Source: Karstenula rhodostoma CBS 690.94 (taxonomy: Eukaryota > Ascomycota > Dothideomycetes > Pleosporales > Didymosphaeriaceae). From it: DNA of 64,000 nucleotides. The position numbers were made by a program, and so were the translations under genes. This document shows positions 61,626 to 64,000 of this stretch, piece by piece. Within the stretch, counting starts at the first letter, position 1. Every line of letters starts with the position of its first letter. The stretch covers positions 796,513-860,512 of the forward strand of contig MU001497.1 of NCBI GenBank assembly GCA_010093485.1, read 5' to 3'. The notes beneath the pieces are model-generated. The model searched no databases. It saw nothing but the letters and a program-made list of their open reading frames with translations, and was not told the origin of the DNA.

Positions 61626-62357
61626 ATGCCTTCTAAGCACACCCGCATCGGCATACTTGTCCCCTCCTCCAATACCGCCCTTGAGCCCCTCACCACACAA
61701 ATCCTCTCCGCCCTCCCCGCCCTCTCCGTCCACTTCACCCGCTTCAGCGTAACCACGATCGGCCTCTCCCCCTCCGCCCTCGCCCAATTCGACATCCCCA
61801 ACCTCCTCGACGCCGCACAGCTCCTCGCCGACGCGCACGTCGACGTGATCGGCTGGAGCGGCACGAGCGCGGGATGGCTGGGCTTCGACGTCGATGAGCG
61901 GCTTTGCGCGGCGGTAAGGGAGAGGACTGGGATAAGGGCGACGACGAGTACGCTTGCGTTGAATAAAGCGTTGCGGATGTTGGGTGTGAGGAAGTTGGGG
62001 CTGGTCACGCCGTATACGGCGGATGTGCAGGATGCTGTCGTGAAGAACTATGCGGGTGTTGGGGTGGAGGTTAGCGAGGAGCGGCATCTGAATCGTACGG
62101 ATAATGTGAATTTTGCGGTGTTGGGGAGGGAGACGTTCGATCCTATGGTTGAGAGTGTGATGGAGGGGGAGGAGAAGGTAGATGCGGTAGCGACGTTTTG
62201 TACGAATCTGAGCACTTCGGCGTTGGTGGAGGGATGGGAGGAGAGGTTTGGGGTACCGGTGCTGGATTCGGTGACGGTCGTGGTGTGGGATTGCTTGAAG
62301 TTGTGCGGGATTGACACGGCGCAGGTTAAGGGGTGGGGAAGGTTGATGCAGTTGTGA
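61626..62357 (+). CDS. Maleate isomerase / arylmalonate decarboxylase-like
   Basis: Single exon of 243 residues. The fold is the Asp/Glu/hydantoin racemase superfamily: the N-terminal strand RIGILVPSSNTALEP, the first active-site loop VIGWSGTSAGWLGFD, and the second loop VATFCTNLSTSALVEGWEE, ending VPVLDSVTVVVWDCLK. Maleate isomerases use one Cys in each loop. Here the first is replaced by Gly79 (SGTS) while the second, Cys192, is kept. That is the arrangement of arylmalonate decarboxylase (Gly74, Cys188 in the bacterial enzyme). So a one-cysteine decarboxylase or unusual isomerase is more likely than a two-base racemase. The physiological substrate is unknown. Codon use shifts from C-rich to G-rich wobble mid-gene. 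Confidence 0.85.
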   Translation: MPSKHTRIGILVPSSNTALEPLTTQILSALPALSVHFTRFSVTTIGLSPSALAQFDIPNLLDAAQLLADAHVDVIGWSGTSAGWLGFDVDERLCAAVRERTGIRATTSTLALNKALRMLGVRKLGLVTPYTADVQDAVVKNYAGVGVEVSEERHLNRTDNVNFAVLGRETFDPMVESVMEGEEKVDAVATFCTNLSTSALVEGWEERFGVPVLDSVTVVVWDCLKLCGIDTAQVKGWGRLMQL

Positions 62358-62487
62358 GAAGGAGGTATTGGGGCTGTTTTAGCATTCGCCGTGTGGGTGG
62401 TGCGGGGTCTCTGACGAGCCTAGATTGTCTTCGTTCGCTCAATGCGAGGCTGGGATATATCTTAGGACCTTGTGTGGCGAGCAAGTC

Positions 62488-62634
62488 CAGGCGTAATGCT
62501 GTATCGCAAACAAGCATCTCAAATTAGAACAGCTGGCGCTCAGTACTGCTGCACCGCAAAACCTGGGATCTCATATTAGAACAGCTGTCGCTTCGTAATT
62601 CGAGACCGCATCGCAACCAAGGCCCAAATCTCAG
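62488..62634. repeat. Degenerate ~52-bp tandem repeat, three units
   Basis: ATCTCAAATTAGAACAGCTG and ATCTCATATTAGAACAGCTG end two adjacent units 53 bases apart. A third unit is more diverged and keeps CATCGCAAC and AAATCTCAG. Each unit also has a CGCAAA/CGCAAC block about 15-20 bases before its ATCTCA. Confidence 0.65.
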
Positions 62635-62789
62635 TGTGTGTGTTCAGCACGCGCAATTTGAGACAAGGCCCAATGGTAAAGATGACTACAGGTGGGCGCA
62701 AAACGCATGGGCAAAACCTTGTCTCGGAGGCTGATTGAACAGCTTCAGCTTGACGGCCGGCTGAGCTGAATAAACACAAATGACGCATA

Positions 62790-62828
62790 TCAATGAGACA
62801 GCTCCTTCAATGAGACAGCTCCTTCAAT
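62790..62828. repeat. 17-bp tandem repeat, two units plus
   Basis: TCAATGAGACAGCTCCT occurs twice in tandem, followed by the first bases of a third copy. No coding function is apparent. Confidence 0.85.
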
Positions 62829-63893
62829 GCGATTCGTGCTGTTCCTCAGTCGGTGCATCCAGGTGGTACGGTTGTCGTTGTGGCTATGAGCGGCTTGCAT
62901 GTTGCTGGAATTTCGAAAAAGAGTGAATCAGGAGCATCCTCACAATCGACAACTCTTCCGCGGAGTGAGGATTCCGGTTCAGCGTAATCGCAGGTCTTCG
63001 TGCGGAATCTGGATTAGGCGCCAACACGTGCTGGAATTTGGAAAGTGCGGAGAACTCTCAGGATCCCCGACTTTTCCAATGCGGCCTGCATGTGGCCGAA
63101 GGAGAAGGTTCGAGTACGTCGTCGATCGTATTAGTGTACGCTCTGATGCAAATGACATGCCTACCGCGCGACATGGCGAGGCGGAAATGAAGGCGATGTG
63201 CTTGTCCCGAGTTCTTCCCAGACGGGACCGATCGCGCAGGCGTACTGCTAGCCCACTCTGGCAACTCTCGACCCCCAGAACGAATACGTGCTCAGCAAAA
63301 GGGGCAGGTCATACCCTTATTTGGCGTCCGAAGATGATCTCGTCCATAATGCGGATGCGGGTGAGCTCAGGGCGCCCCACCCCTCCGGAGGACGACGGAC
63401 TTCAATCAAGCGAAGCGAACGAATTGTACATCCCTGCGCCGCACTCGCCTTACCACAACCTGCCCGTGACTTTGTCCGATGCTTGTCACGACCCTTCGAT
63501 GAGTCCGTGTCTGCTCTATTCGTCGTGCGCAAGCGTTCTGCTATTGGGGCGTTGGTGTTTATGTCCGCTTAGCCCCATGCTGAACTACGCCCTGACCTTC
63601 ACGAGCACAGAACTCGCCCCGGAGCCTCGCTTAGCGGAGTATCTTGAAACACGCGGTAGCGTTCGGTTTCTGTGTTTGTCGAAACAATAGTTCTCGGTGT
63701 TGAGTGCGACGCTCAGATGCGGTAAACATGAGCAGTGCGGGCAAAGGGTATATAGCATCAGGCGTTGCGTTCGAGTCTTTCTTCTCATCATCCAGCTTCA
63801 TCACTACACAGTTCTTTACTTCCAACACTCTTTCATTCAACAATCACTCACTTTCCACACTCGCTAAGTCGAATACCATCCTTAATAATCACA

Positions 63894-64000
63894 ATGGCCG
63901 TCGTTTCTAAGCCCGCTGGCGCTCTTAGCAGCCTCGTCTTCCTTCTTCAGCTTCTCACCCTCGCCTCGGCCGAGGGTTATGGATACGGCGGTGCCGCTTC
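63894..64000 (+). CDS. Secreted protein, N-terminus only
   Basis: The ATG at 63894 sits in ATCACAATGG and begins an open frame that runs off the window end (35 complete codons). Residues 1-26 are a signal peptide: a short polar start, a hydrophobic core LVFLLQLLTLAS, and a likely cleavage after ASA. The mature protein begins EGYGYGG, suggesting a glycine/tyrosine-rich wall or surface protein. A TATATA box lies about 145 bases upstream and the leader is rich in CTT and CA, as in highly expressed fungal genes. The family cannot be named from the fragment. Confidence 0.7.
   Translation, partial: MAVVSKPAGALSSLVFLLQLLTLASAEGYGYGGAA

Larger units (their letters stand above)
62358..63893. other. 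Degenerate-repeat region, no firm gene
   Basis: Contains the degenerate 52-bp repeats at 62488-62634, the 17-bp tandem at 62790-62828, and a further diverged duplication in which TGCTGGAATTTNGAAA recurs near 62903 and 63028. A 263-codon ATG frame at 62899-63690 runs across this duplicated DNA. It is Arg/Ser/Pro-rich with no domain, and I do not call it a gene. TATATA near 63750 and a CT/CA-rich leader precede the gene at 63894. Confidence 0.5.

Noticed and set aside
62899..63690. 263-codon ATG open frame
   Set aside because: It spans duplicated non-coding DNA, is Arg/Ser/Pro-rich, has no domain and overlaps open frames on both strands.

Overview
This window looks like nuclear DNA of a filamentous ascomycete (Pezizomycotina). 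Genes sit about 1-2 kb apart on both strands. They carry mostly short GT-AG introns of 41-60 nt, often with a CTRAY-type branch point just before the acceptor (CTAAC, CTGAC, CTGAT). The gene set is typical of that group: a fused ARG5,6 arginine enzyme, a Pls1-type tetraspanin, a DFG5/DCW1 GPI mannosidase, an F-box-like protein and an orphan methyltransferase. A dothideomycete is possible, but I cannot fix the class from sequence alone. Most gene models are spliced; exon limits below were read by eye, and reading frame was checked across each junction.

Layout. 1-10 kb: a MITE-like inverted repeat, an RS/glycine-zipper protein, an F-box/2EXR-like protein, and an AT-richer stretch holding an orphan gene with seven 10-residue repeats. 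10-20 kb: a large F-box-like plus UBA protein, a Prp3-C-terminal-domain protein divergent from mitochondrial MRS2 across only 141 bp, and purine enzyme ADE4 on the minus strand. 21-28 kb: DFG5/DCW1, divergent SNC1 v-SNARE, and ARG5,6. 28-36 kb: an accessory-looking stretch with an O-methyltransferase, an amino-acid/choline-type permease and two poorly defined spliced gene candidates. 36-45 kb: MCM1 divergent from PLS1, then a seven-exon CANIN-domain (SMC5/6-associated) protein. 45-58 kb: the Dnf1-type flippase and the SEN1 helicase. 58-64 kb: a disordered orphan protein, a maleate isomerase/arylmalonate decarboxylase-like enzyme, a degenerate-repeat region, and the first codons of a secreted protein cut by the window end.

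How the genes relate. There is no convincing metabolic cluster. The set is mostly housekeeping: arginine and purine synthesis, mitochondrial Mg2+, membrane lipid asymmetry, exocytosis, cell wall, transcription termination, and genome stability. Lineage-specific genes are interspersed. The methyltransferase and permease are neighbours on the same strand but no core biosynthetic enzyme is beside them.

I did not find a clear multi-gene novel system. The most unusual items are the tandem-repeat orphan gene (5710-6809), two MITE-like or hairpin elements (286-478 and 41189-41251), two spliced genes hidden in apparently empty DNA (28281-28772 and 34203-35000), in-frame introns in two genes, and a racemase-superfamily enzyme that keeps only one of the two catalytic cysteines.
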